Of a DNA stretch of 64,000 nucleotides, positions 1 to 10,782 are shown piece after piece. The notes beneath the pieces are model-generated. The model saw only the letters and a program-made list of their open reading frames with translations, had not been told where the DNA came from and did not search any database. The translations under genes and the position numbers were made by a program. Position 1 is the stretch's first letter. Each line of letters starts with the position of its first letter. Origin of the DNA: Gigaspora rosea (taxonomy: Eukaryota > Glomeromycota > Glomeromycetes > Diversisporales > Gigasporaceae); assembly GCA_003550325.1 (NCBI GenBank), contig QKWP01000003.1, positions 324,847 through 388,846 of the forward strand, read 5' to 3'.

Positions 1-54
1 AGTATAGTGAAGGATCCGCTTTAACGGGGCCCGCTATAACGAGGGCAGAGTGTA
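1..54. repeat. Truncated end of a TA-class inverted-repeat element
   Basis: The first bases end in a GC-richer stretch (GCTATAACGAGGGCAGAGTG) followed by TA. Read from the other strand this resembles the CAGT-n-ACCTC heads of the TA-flanked elements seen later at 14360, 52493 and 57992. The other end lies outside the window, so this is a weak call. Confidence 0.3.
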
Positions 55-601
55 GACATGCGATAAAACCATTATTATAAGAAATTGTTAAGCATTATTA
101 TACTGTATTTATATTTAGCGCTTTACATTTATTTTATAATTTTTTTTAAAGCCAATTATTATTGTCTTCAATCCCTAAGATTTCGATATTCGATATTTCA
201 AAGTCAATATTTCCACGAGCTTTACTTGACGTTCACTTAAATTGTGCTTTAAATCTTTCATAAATCTTTCACAATAATATTTTTGTTAGTATTGTAGTCC
301 CCTCTTCCAGGACGTAGAACTACATAGTAATTTCCTTTTTTTTTTTTCATCAAAATTATAATCATGCCATTAATGATGCCTGACGAATGGCGAAATAGTT
401 TCGTCTAGACGATTGACGAAATCATTTTGTCAGGCAACTTCAATTTTGCGAGTGACAGATGACGAAACTCGTGACGAAACTCAGCGAATATATATATATT
501 TATGAGAAAAAAATGAATAAAAATAAAAGGTGCTATTTTTGGTTTAGGGATCATTAAAAACTATAAACGCCTTTTGGCGTTCTGAGCGAATAAATAAATA
601 T

Positions 602-778
602 GGTGCCCTTATCAGTTATGTCAAACAAATTATCTACATCCGATATAAACCAAAATTTTGATAATAATACATGATACGCATTTTTTACTTAGAAAACGGA
701 GCTAGTTGTCATAATGAAATTTTGCGCTATTACGATTTCTTTGTTTTCAGTTGTTTTATGTTACATGATAAGGGCACC
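602..778. mobile_element. Nested inverted-repeat element
   Basis: Terminal inverted repeats GGTGCCCTTATCA occur at both ends, with weaker similarity continuing to about 27 bp. No target duplication is visible at the boundaries. It lies inside the 371-1802 element. A separate small hairpin (AACGCC..GGCGTT) sits at about 566-580. Confidence 0.55.
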
Positions 779-917
779 CCTCCAGGCCCCGATATTCGAT
801 ACCGATTACCCCGATCACGTGACATCGTGAACTGAGTCACATTGAAATTGAATATTCGAATCCTACAATTTCGGAATGAAGAAGATAGAACCATAGAATT
901 AATGTAAACTATACTTA

Positions 918-1445
918 GGCCACGCAAAGTTGATTTTTTGTTTTTTTGCATTACATGGAATTTGAAAACATGGGTCGGTCGGTCGGATTTTTTTTTTATT
1001 TTTTAATTTACTGTTAATGTTCACATCTAAGGTTACACAAGGTTAATTTTTCAATTTGCAAAACAATGAATCAAAAAATTGAGTCGGCAGTCACATTTTT
1101 TCCGTTAGTCCTATCGGCAATTAGGCCGATTGAAGTTGATTCTTTGGTTAACATGACTTTTCCCGGACTCTCGGGAGGGGGGGGGGGGGGGNAAAATGAA
1201 CAAAGATGGGCCAATTTCATTGGTTGATATAAATCAGGTGACTGGTGAGAGTCATCCAGCGTTTTGATTGGCTGTTCGTTTTCGGGGGAGGTGGGGGAGA
1301 CTTCGGCTGGGGGGTGATGTTAACCAAAAAATTAACTTCAAACGGCCTTACGGGAAATTAAGGTCTCCATCGGGTGACGCCGGATGAGAATAGCGGAAAA
1401 AAAACAAAATCGGTAATGCAAAAGAAAAATCAACTTTGCGTGACC
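918..1445. mobile_element. PIF/Harbinger-like MITE with TTA duplication
   Basis: The ends are GGCCACGCAAAGTTGATTTT and the inverted GGTCACGCAAAGTTGATTTT, flanked by TTA at 915-917 and 1446-1448. A 3-bp TWA duplication with GG-starting ends is characteristic of PIF/Harbinger. A second inverted pair inside (about 1121-1150 against 1315-1345, around GGTTAAC) makes it a fold-back. A G homopolymer ending in an N (1177-1192) marks uncertain sequence. It is nested in the 371-1802 element. Confidence 0.7.
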
Positions 1446-1810
1446 TTATCTTAGGCGCCAGTTACGCTGTAGCAAGACCCTACTAATCTTGATACCCTGA
1501 CCAAATCTTTCCAGCCTCTTTCTTCCTACTGATTCAAGGTTAAGTAGTCTTGGGACAATTGTTGTATAGTTTTATATTAGTTAGATTAGTTAGTTTTAAT
1601 TATCCCCAATTAGCCCACACTTTTTCAGCACGCATGAACCCATCTCTAGTTTCATCACAATCTTCTGTAATTTGGTAGATCGTCTATAGTTTCGTCAATC
1701 TTCTATAGTTTCATCAATCGTCTATAGTTTCGACAATTGTCAGTAGTTTCGTCAGACGAAACTATTTCGTCAGTGCGAAAATAGTTTCGTCAAGCATCAT
1801 TACATGCCAT

Positions 1811-3429
1811 ACTTCTTTTCGAGAGAATTAAATTTATTAACTGAATAAACTGAAGTACCATCAATATTGATAATAGTAATTGGATTATTATCAATATTAT
1901 TTGATAAGTAAGAATAGTTAAATTATTTGATTTGACTTTAGTTCCAATTTATAATAGTTTGACTTTTACATAATTTGATAAGTAAATTTTAACCAATTTT
2001 TTATCATAATTCGATTGTTTATTCTAATGAATATTTTATCGTAATTCGGTAGTTTAATTTTCAAACTTTTATCAGTATTTTTATCGTTTTTATTTAACAA
2101 TTTTAGCTCCATACATGTTAAAATAAGTTTAATCATGGGATAAAATCCAAAACACAGTAACAACAAAAGTTATGTTGACATCACTAGTTTTAATACTACA
2201 GTACTAGAAAAGACAAAAGTTTATAAACTAATTAATGTTTACTAGTGTTTCGGGCGAATTTGCAGATCATTTGTAGATCAAATTGGGCGAAACTAGTTTC
2301 GGAGGGTTTCGGACTTGTAGGGCGAAATTAAAATTCCTCTGGGCGAAATGTTTCGGATTTGTAAAATAATTTCACCCGAAACACTAATGTTTACAAAAAA
2401 AACTAATACTATGATAAATAATAAAAATTATTCGCTTCTAAATTAAGTTCTTTGAGTTAACTGATAATTTTTGATTATTTTTGTACAGTGAATATAGGGG
2501 TTTTTCCGTAGTTAAAAATGTCTATTATAGTGGTTTTTTTGTTAGTGAAACGTTACATTCTCAAAAAGTACTTTAAATTGTATATATAAGTTACCCGAGC
2601 AATTGATTTGTATCAGCCAATCAGACAAATGTCTGTCTATGAGCTAAACCAAAGATCTGGGTTCGAGATTCGAGATAAGGGGTTTGGGTTTGAAGTAATA
2701 CAGTAATATATATATATATATTTACAGAAATACAACGTATGAACTAATAAATAGAAATAATAAATAAGTATAGAAATAAATAAATAAGTATACAATGTGT
2801 GCACACAGGTATTACAGTGACTGTAATCAATGATTTTCAATCAAAAAAAATGCCAATCTGTAATAGGTATGCAACCATGCATTGGGATTTTCTGATTTCT
2901 GTGTGATGCACAGAATTTTCGATCACAGTATATAATTTGTAATTGATTTGATTTACAAATTTGTAACCTATAAATTATAAAAACCTGATTTAAAGTTAGG
3001 GCAAGTTGTTGCTTTAGGATTGGAAAGAGTTTTAGTTTGTACTAAAATTTTGCAAGGAATATTTTTGTTTTAACACATTATTAGTCGGGATGATACTGAA
3101 ATCGGATGATACTGAAATTCACGTGTCACATGATGATCGAATAAATTTTTAATGTATCAAAGTATTTTCCAAACTTTGATACTTATATACTTGGAAATTT
3201 TTCAATAAATTAATTATTTAAAAACTTTCATGCCTTAATTAATATTTATTAATCACACATAATATTAAGTTTACATCATTAAAAAAAAAAAATAACAAAT
3301 TAGCTGCTAATATAAAGATCTAATACTAACAAGTTTGATTGAAAAATTCTTTAATGAAGTTAAAAAAGTACAGGAAAAAGAACTTATAAGGTCAATAATA
3401 ATAAGAAAAAAATGTTTTAAAACTAATAA
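1811..3429. other. Intergenic AT-rich sequence
   Basis: No coding region is supported here. The short ORFs are A/T-driven and lack recognisable protein features. A GGTTCGAGATTCG word near 2660 looks like an RNA polymerase III B box, but no matching A box or cloverleaf was found. The only structured item is the small element at 2243-2386. Confidence 0.6.
2243..2386. mobile_element. Short hAT-like MITE with perfect 8-bp TSD
   Basis: It begins TAGTGTTTCGGGCGAA and ends with the inverted copy TTCACCCGAAACACTA. Both sides carry the direct repeat ATGTTTAC (2235-2242 and 2387-2394). The 144-bp interior is full of GGGCGAAA and TTTCGG words in both orientations, a subterminal motif cluster like that of the 371-1802 element but with a different word. 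There is no coding capacity. Confidence 0.82.
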
Positions 3430-3915
3430 TTAAATTGCTGATAATGGTGCTGTGCTTACAGTGCCACTATTACTAGTAACAACAGCATTTGCAGCAGCTT
3501 GACGTTTTCTCTTATCGCCGCTGCCTAGTAAGTCTTTAAGATCGACATCAATCTTTGTAAAGAACGGTTTAGTACCGTCATCAGCAAATTCAATAGAATC
3601 TGTCAAATTAGCGACAACTTTGCCATCACAATCCTCGACAAGGACATTATAGCAATTTTTCTTTGGATCATCTAAACCTTTTGAGAAAAGACCAAAGACA
3701 TATGTGCAACCTTTTTCTTTTTCGGCGAAGGTAATTATACCAGTTACTTCGTCATGAAATACAGACTTTGCGATAACGCACACATCTTTGTCTTCACCAC
3801 GTTTCAATAGAGGGTTAGCATCGCTTTGAGGGATAGTTCTCGCACTTGATTCTTGTACGAAAACAACAAGTAGAATTAATGCTAAAGCTATGTATGTAAT
3901 TTTCTTATTCATCAT
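3430..3915 (-). CDS. Small secreted protein with Kex2-type processing sites
   Basis: Single-exon gene of 161 residues. Residues 1-25 form a classic signal peptide: basic MMNKK, a hydrophobic core to about residue 20, and a cleavage context SSA|R. A Lys-Arg pair at 38-39 follows a short propeptide, and a KRKR cluster at 135-138 precedes an Ala/Ser/Thr-rich tail of 23 residues, so Kex2-like cleavage could release a mature core of about 95 residues. That core has four cysteines (46, 70, 88, 96), suggesting two disulfides, and one NLT glycosylation site at 103. The pattern GIITFAEKEKG..YVFGLFSKGL loosely recalls the N-terminal strands of Cu/Zn superoxide dismutase, but the metal-binding histidines are absent, so enzyme activity is not supported. 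The start is the first ATG-ATG after a TATA box about 135 bp upstream. Function is unknown; an extracellular or effector-like role is an inference from architecture. Confidence 0.85.
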   Translation of the reverse strand: MMNKKITYIALALILLVVFVQESSARTIPQSDANPLLKRGEDKDVCVIAKSVFHDEVTGIITFAEKEKGCTYVFGLFSKGLDDPKKNCYNVLVEDCDGKVVANLTDSIEFADDGTKPFFTKIDVDLKDLLGSGDKRKRQAAANAVVTSNSGTVSTAPLSAI

Positions 3916-4042
3916 TGTGTGTGAGTTTTTCGTAAAGTTTCTTTAGTAAAGTTTTTCTTAAAGTTTTCTTTAGTAAAGATGGACTTCTCAAAAGTTGATT
4001 TTTATCAAATAACTTTTGATGGTGAAAATTGAAGGAAAAAAG

Positions 4043-4056
4043 CCATCCTTATATAA
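4043..4056 (-). promoter_or_regulatory. TATA box of the secreted-protein gene
   Basis: On the minus strand the sequence reads TTATATAAGGATGG, about 135 bases upstream of the ATG at 3915. The intervening leader contains an imperfect direct repeat of TTTACTAAAGAAA and ends CACACACA just before the start codon, as in a typical A-rich fungal 5' leader. Confidence 0.55.
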
Positions 4057-4314
4057 TGAATTTTTTTTTATACACAACATATCCTCATAGAACTTGGCAC
4101 ATAATATAAAAATTCATCTATTACATTAATTTGTATAGTTTCATAGAAACCTTCAAATCCGTTTGTTTAGTATTATTGTTGATTCTATCGAAAACTAGAA
4201 TCATTGTTATTTAATAACGCTTGAAATGTATACATTAATTTTGCAAATTTTGAATATATATTTTTAGTAATATTTTATAAATATTTTTATTAAAATAACA
4301 AACGATTACCGGAT

Positions 4315-4397
4315 ACAATAGATTTAAATATAAATTTAAATATAGATTTAAATATAGATTTAAATATAGATTTAAATATAAATTTAAATATAAAGTT
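4315..4397. repeat. 12-bp tandem repeat
   Basis: About seven near-perfect copies of a 12-bp unit, AATATAGATTTA, with a few G-to-A changes. Confidence 0.85.
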
Positions 4398-5176
4398 TAA
4401 TTTTAGAGTCTAGAGCCGAAGCTTTACCCGATTGTTAATCCTAATTATGGCATTTAGTCAAACTAAAACGTACTTACGTATGTATTATCTCATTGTGCAC
4501 CTGGCATATGTTTAACAGAATCATTGATACAAAATTCCGTGACACTAATATACACAAAGATAAATAAATATATCAAAAATTTTATTTCATAATACACTTT
4601 TAAACAGCGATAAACATATTTAGTTTGTTAATTTGGATCAGAATTCTAAAAAGAGATCTCTACCTCGAAATCGTATAAGTGTGAAATAATCAGTTCACCA
4701 ATTTTAGTGCTTTTAATCATTATATGCATTGATCATTTATGGTCGAGTTAATAATGAACTCATTATTATGCAATTCGTCAAAAAAACATTTATACACATA
4801 TAGATTAAAAATAAATACTATAGAAGATAATTTTATAAATAATATATTTTAACGCACTTATAGAATGCACGCCGTAAATCTGAATATTATTATTGTCTAT
4901 TGGTGATAATAACTTTTTTTTGCTTGGGTGATTTAACAAAACAAGATTATCGCTTGCTTTTTTGGCTTTAAATCTATTACGCAACAAGGCCCAGTCGCTC
5001 CGCACTAAACTAACTACTGCTGAAACTAATTAAACGTAACCTTTAATGGGATTTTCAGATCGTAGTTGTCCAAAATACAATTATTATTATTATTGAAATT
5101 AGTTAATTGCATATATACTATTCATTATAATTTCAATTACCATGAAAAGTTTATATTTATATTATTGTTTCTCTTC

Positions 5177-5275
5177 AACAAATATACTTGTCATTTATAA
5201 ATATACTTGTCATTAATAAATATACTTGTCATTAATAAATATATTTGTCATTTATAAATTTAAATATATTTGTCA
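5177..5275. repeat. Short tandem repeat, unit about 21 bp
   Basis: Five copies of AAATATACTTGTCATTAAT with small changes (ACTTG to ATTTG, TTAAT to TTTAT). Confidence 0.8.
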
Positions 5276-7173
5276 TTTGCGAATTTTTCTCATGGAAATT
5301 TTTCGTGTCACTTTCATATAACGGACAACTGACAACGGACAGCATTTACACAGCAATGATAATAAAACTAGGTTAATGCACAGCATTGTGGGTCCGAAGT
5401 GCAATAACAATTAAGATCAAATTTCATTTTTTTGATGCGACACAAATCAAAACAATACGATGTAACAAAAAGGTAACTATTATACACATGCGGACAGACA
5501 CCAAATACAGTAGTTACATTTTTGATATTACTATTATTGATACATCAAAAATGTAACTTTTGTATCACCTTACGTAAACATATAAAGTCCTCCGCTACAC
5601 TCCGGACAAATAAAACTTAAGATTATATCGCATGACTTTAAAACACATAAAAATTTGAACTGATATACAGATATAGAGATATTCATACTGGCATCCACTT
5701 ATTTGTGCGGGTAATACAAGCTCTCTGGAGAGGAAAAAGCCAATCGGAGAATGCAAATTTTGACTATTCCGGATCAGCCCGACGAAGAATTCGAACACGC
5801 GTAAAAGAAGAAAAAAGCGAAAATACGCTTAAATCGAACTTGGTGCACTAATTAAAAATGACGGGAATGAAATTTTACTAATATTAAGCATCATTCTAAC
5901 CCTATAGCCTCTAACGTTAAGGCCATAACCCTAAATGTTTATCTCACGCACTTAGTTTATTGGGATTTCCTGTTTTGGTTTGTGTTACCTGCGCAAATAA
6001 GTAAAATGTGCATGGTGTACTATAACAATAACAGATAAACTGCAGCATTTACATTGTTATATAGTCAAATTACCGCATTCGCCAATACGGCAATGATTTA
6101 TCAGCTGAGTTTTAATTCAAATAGACATGTTTACATCGTAACACATGAAAGAAGAAAATGATGATAATAACAAATAAAGCATAAATGGTACTGTAATTTG
6201 CGTGGCAGTACATTCTAGTTTCTAGTTTCCTAAATAATCGACTTCAATAATAGATAAAGCATACGTGTTTTAATTTTTCGCAAACAATAATGCCAAGAAT
6301 AATAAATATTTGATATTAAATTATAGTTAACCGCTAATCTCCAATGAGTTTGGCTAAACTTTATTCTATGATTGACGCTTTAGGATTTCCAACGCCGTGC
6401 ATACGTACGTGCAGATTTCTTTTTTTTGATGATCTACGTAATTACGCTTGATTATGCACTAGAGCAGAAAATATTTAAAATTACTATCTCTTTAAAGTAA
6501 CGTATCGCCAAATATATAGCGCCATTTGAATCCAAATATTTCCTAAATTATAACGTGAATACAAACGATAAATCGAAGCTGAAGATGGAAATTATGGTCC
6601 TCGATTTAAAAATATATACCCCACAAAATCCCATTCATATACTCTTTTATTATTAAAAAAAATGCTCCTCAAAAATTTTATATCTGATATTAAATAATTA
6701 AAGTTTCCAGCTTCAATTGCGACATTAATAGATAATCTATGTGTTATGTAGTACGTAATAGCAATGCAGGCTACATGCCTTTTGTTATTATCTTGCTGAT
6801 ACCCACAAGTACTCGCAATTTAATTCAATATAGTCAAATTAAAAGTTTTGTGTTATGACCTTTTTCGTTCGATAATATAACAGTATAATTAATTATCATT
6901 AGATGTCTTATACAGCCAACAAACCTATATTGTAATTCTGGGGTTTTGTTTTATTACCCTCGTTCCAGGCTTATTATGGACACTAAACATCAGTTTTTAC
7001 ATAGTTTATAGTGAACATTTTTCAAAGGTACGCAAATCTGATGGTTAAATGAATTGTAAATGCTAATGTAGTACGTGAAATTTAATAATAAAAATAAAAT
7101 TATATATATGCATATATTCAATTTTATAAATTTTTAACTTTCGTATTATACAAAGTAAAAGTAATAGTGTTTC

Positions 7174-10100
7174 ATGATGAAATTTTTAACACAGCATTTA
7201 TTTCTAATATCCTTTTGCCTACTTATAACGTTAACGAAATCAGATTTTACTTATAATGAAAGTGTATCAAGTACTTTATATTCTCACAGCAAACCTATCA
7301 TATTAGAAATTAAAACTTATGATGATGGAACAGCTCTCGTCCATATTTCACGACGTGATATACCACAAAGCACTGCCTGTTTAAAAACGAGTTCAATACA
7401 GAAATTAGCAGGAGTGAGTTTAGAACAGATGTTACGAATAAGGGTTATTCAATTAAATGGAACCGTTAATGAGATTAATGTTGATTTAAATTTAGACCCT
7501 TTAAATTATTGTTTATTTAAAGATATAACTGGTGTTATAAGAAACCCTATTTCAATATATCCTTTACAAAAACCATTTATTCTAATAACTTTTATTAAAC
7601 CTGGAAATTCTCTTGATCCTGCAACTTATGAGGAGTGGGGAGAAATAATTGATTTGAATGGTAACAATCGAAGGTGTGACAATAATAATTTATGTTATTT
7701 AATTACATAATTTTAAATATTATAATATCGAATGATAACATAATTACTATTATATATCATTAGTGCTATATCTTTTGGTTCATCATATATTGATAGTAAT
7801 GGTAATTGGGATCCACAAAGCTCGATTCAAGTAAATGTAAACAAGAAACTTGGATTTTTTAGATTGGCTTCTGAAAGATATGGCAATTATTCGCAATGGC
7901 AACGATGGCAGCAATATTCAGTGTAATTTAATATTTATTATTATTATTATTGTTTTTATTGTTATTACATTTGTGTATATTAACTAACAATTAATTTTTA
8001 TAACCATTATTATAACTATAATAAATACATAGCGATGATTCTGGAAAGTTATCACTGTTGAAAAGTAATAATGTCACAATGTCAAATAATGCAACTAGTT
8101 TCGTGACTACGATGTTGTCCACCACTGATGGAGGTTATGCTATAATGACTGTCAACACTTCAATGATAGATACTAACGCTTCAACATTAACTACACGTGG
8201 TGGATTGTATGGGACCTTTATATCCTATAATCAGTCAATCGATGCCAAACAAGTTCTTTTGTATCAAATAAGTCGACCATATGTAAATTTATCTGGACTT
8301 TATTGTGATCTGGCATCCTCAGGTTATGGCTATGTGTGCGTAATTGCTGCCATTATAACTGATATAACAACAAATATTACAGAAACAGATTATATCGAAG
8401 TTCATTTTCTGTCATCAGTTTCAGTGTTATCAATAAATTTAATACCCAGTCTCCCAAATGTACCCGGTTTATCTCCGTTAGGTTGGCGAGTGAAACAAAT
8501 GCCATATGGTGGTTATATATTAGATGCTACTTCTAATACTTCTGCTCATTATATTTATGCTTATAACGCAAATGACACTTTGAACTCGAGTATTACTTCT
8601 CCTACAAGTGCTCTTGGTGTAAATGACATAATGAATAATAATAATACTTTTTTACTCGCCTCACCAAATGTAAATGATGCTAATACTTCTTGGTCATTGT
8701 TCACCATTGAATTACCCTCGATTTATAAAAATCTCGGTATGTCTATGATTATCTTTTTTTTTTTTTTTTTTTTATCAGAATTTAATATTCTGTAATATTG
8801 TTAAAAAAATTATTTATATTTATTTGTTTATTTATTTATTTTAGATCATGGTTATGGTAATCTCGAAATAGACCAAGTTTACCCATCCATCAATAGTAAT
8901 GTAAGCTCAGAAACGAGCACCTTAAAAATCATCTTTTATAATCCGGTTATTCTATCAACTGGTCTTATCACCATCTACAAAACTTCTGATAATAGCATTA
9001 GACAAATGGTTTCTGCAACAATGGATGAGTACTGTAGCATGCCAGATAATAAGACTGTCGATATAAAGATAATTGGCAGTACCTTTAATCAGGCTGGTGA
9101 AAGATATTATGTACAAATGGACCCTAATTTTGTTAGAAATAAATTGCTCTATGAACCCTTACCAGGAATTGATCAAGGAATTGTGAACTATAATTCAAGT
9201 AATATCTTCATTATCTGTCTTTTATTTTTTATTTATTTATTTTTATTTTTGACTAATATCAGAATCAATATTATTTATTTATATTATCATGAATAATTTA
9301 GCTTATCAAGGGAGGCCCTCAGGTTAATATAATTAAAATTCTTCTTAATTTCAAACGTTCTATATATTAAAATTCTTTATATATTAATTTATTTACACAG
9401 AGGAGGCTGCTATATGTATAGCTCGTCTCACAGCAGATGCAACAAAAAAATTTCAAGATCTCCCTCCAGAAAATCAAACTACATATTTTAATTCTCTATT
9501 TAAAGAAATCGCGAAAAAATTACCAGTTCGATATGAACGTCTAACTACTGATGGAAATTTTCAGTATGTTTATTCTAGTGGATCTAATAATCCAAATATT
9601 GAATTTGAAGTCCGAGTAAATTTAACAGATTCTAAGCAAAAAGAAAATTCTGTCCCGGGTGTGGTATCAGATTTAAATGATATGATTAGATTTAAGAGCA
9701 TTACTACTTTCTCTACTGGTTTAACAAATGATTTAGAACCGACTTTTGGCTTCAAACCGAAAGGTGATTTATGGGGTCAATATAAAAATACTATTGTCTC
9801 ATTGATCATTGGCTCTCTCGTGAATTCTGTGCTCTACGTTGTTTCCCAAGCGAAGCAGGTAAAAATTTAAAACAGACCTTTTTTTTTTTTTTTTTTTAAT
9901 TACTGTAATAATAAAGAATCCTTTATTTATTTAATCTTATTAACAGAAAGTTGTTAATATTCCTGAAAATATCAAAACATATGCCAATGTAATTTCAGGA
10001 GGATTATTCGTTGTCCCTCAGTCTGCTTTTGTAGCTCAATTTACTTTTGCTGATGCTAATAGTAAACCGGAATTCGCTGTACCAAGGTGCTTAATAAAAT

Positions 10101-10782
10101 GTTTAATCAAATGTTTTTATTAAAGTTACTTTATTAACTTTTTTTTTTTTGCTAAAAAAAAAAAAAAAAAAACTAGTAAATTGGTCTGGGCTTTACCGTT
10201 AGTAATAAATATTATTATGTTTATTTACATTAAATGTAAAAAAAAATCCGAAGGCAAACAATCCCTTATAAGTTTTGCATTCATGGCTTTGGCATTATAT
10301 GATAGCGATACTGTAATAATTATGAACAAAATTGAACACTTATTTGGAAAAGATTTTACTGTTACAGCTCCATATAGAGCAATTGTTGATCTTATTATTA
10401 AGCATATTCCACTGCTAGTTATTCAGGTAAAGTTTCTATAATTATATTTAATAGTATATTATATATGTTTACATATATTTTTAATATATTTTTATTAACT
10501 ATTTATGGTTCAAAATCATGAAATATTATTTTTTAGGGTTTATATTTTAATTCAATTGTTACCTATAGTATTGTTCCATTCCTTGTATTATTTACAACTA
10601 TTTTCAAACTTCTACTTAGTATTATTCGAAGTGTACTAAAATTACTTGATGACAGAAAGAAACAACAACAAATTGCTAGCAAAGGAATAACAATTGAAGA
10701 AAGTGATAAGAATGTGAGTTCAGAAAATATTGGAGAAACAAAAGAAAATAATGAAACGAAAAATGAAAAAGTAGAAAATTAA
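7174..10782 (+). CDS. Eight-exon gene for a secreted/multi-pass membrane protein of unknown function
   Basis: Exons inferred from GT-AG sites and frame continuity: 7174-7673, 7764-7922, 8033-8736, 8845-9198, 9401-9858, 9947-10086, 10177-10426, 10537-10782; total 2811 nt, about 936 residues. All junctions keep frame. Two donors are weaker GTG types (after 7673 and 10086), so those are the least certain. Residues 1-23 are a signal peptide (FLTQHLFLISFCLLITLTKS). Residues 24 to about 700 form an ectodomain rich in Asn-X-Ser/Thr sites, densest in exon 3, with scattered cysteines. Hydrophobic segments follow: about 703-722 (NTIVSLIIGSLVNSVLYVV), about 774-791 (LVWALPLVINIIMFIYI), and further ones in exons 7-8 ending in SIVPFLVLFTTIFKLLL. 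The C-terminal tail of about 60 residues is Lys/Glu-rich and probably cytosolic. I do not recognise a named domain. The topology fits a cell-surface or endomembrane protein. Poly-T tracts before several acceptors are long, as expected in this base composition. Confidence 0.8.

Larger units (their letters stand above)
371..1802. mobile_element. hAT-like non-autonomous DNA transposon with 8-bp TSD
   Basis: The element starts TAATGATGCCTGACGAA and its right end is the inverted copy with one mismatch. It is flanked by a perfect 8-bp direct repeat CATGCCAT at 363-370 and 1803-1810. Both subterminal zones carry many copies of TTTCGTC/GACGAAA in both orientations, the kind of clustered motif that hAT transposases bind. 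There is no transposase ORF. Two other inverted-repeat elements (602-778 and 918-1445) lie inside it. The 8-bp duplication also occurs in Mutator-like elements, so the superfamily is an inference while the transposon call is firm. Confidence 0.82.
4057..7173. other. Intergenic region between the two host genes
   Basis: About 3 kb of AT-rich sequence containing two short tandem repeats (listed separately) and a hairpin near 5510-5560, whose arms read GTTACATTTTTGAT and its complement. No ORF here shows protein-like composition. The last few hundred bases probably include the promoter of the gene starting at 7174, but no individual site can be assigned. Confidence 0.6.

Noticed and set aside
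2637-2700. Possible tRNA or SINE promoter (GGTTCGAGATTCG)
   Set aside because: Only a B-box-like word is present. No A box, acceptor stem or cloverleaf could be drawn.
3430-3915. Cu/Zn superoxide dismutase
   Set aside because: Only a loose N-terminal strand resemblance. The histidines and other metal ligands required for activity are missing.
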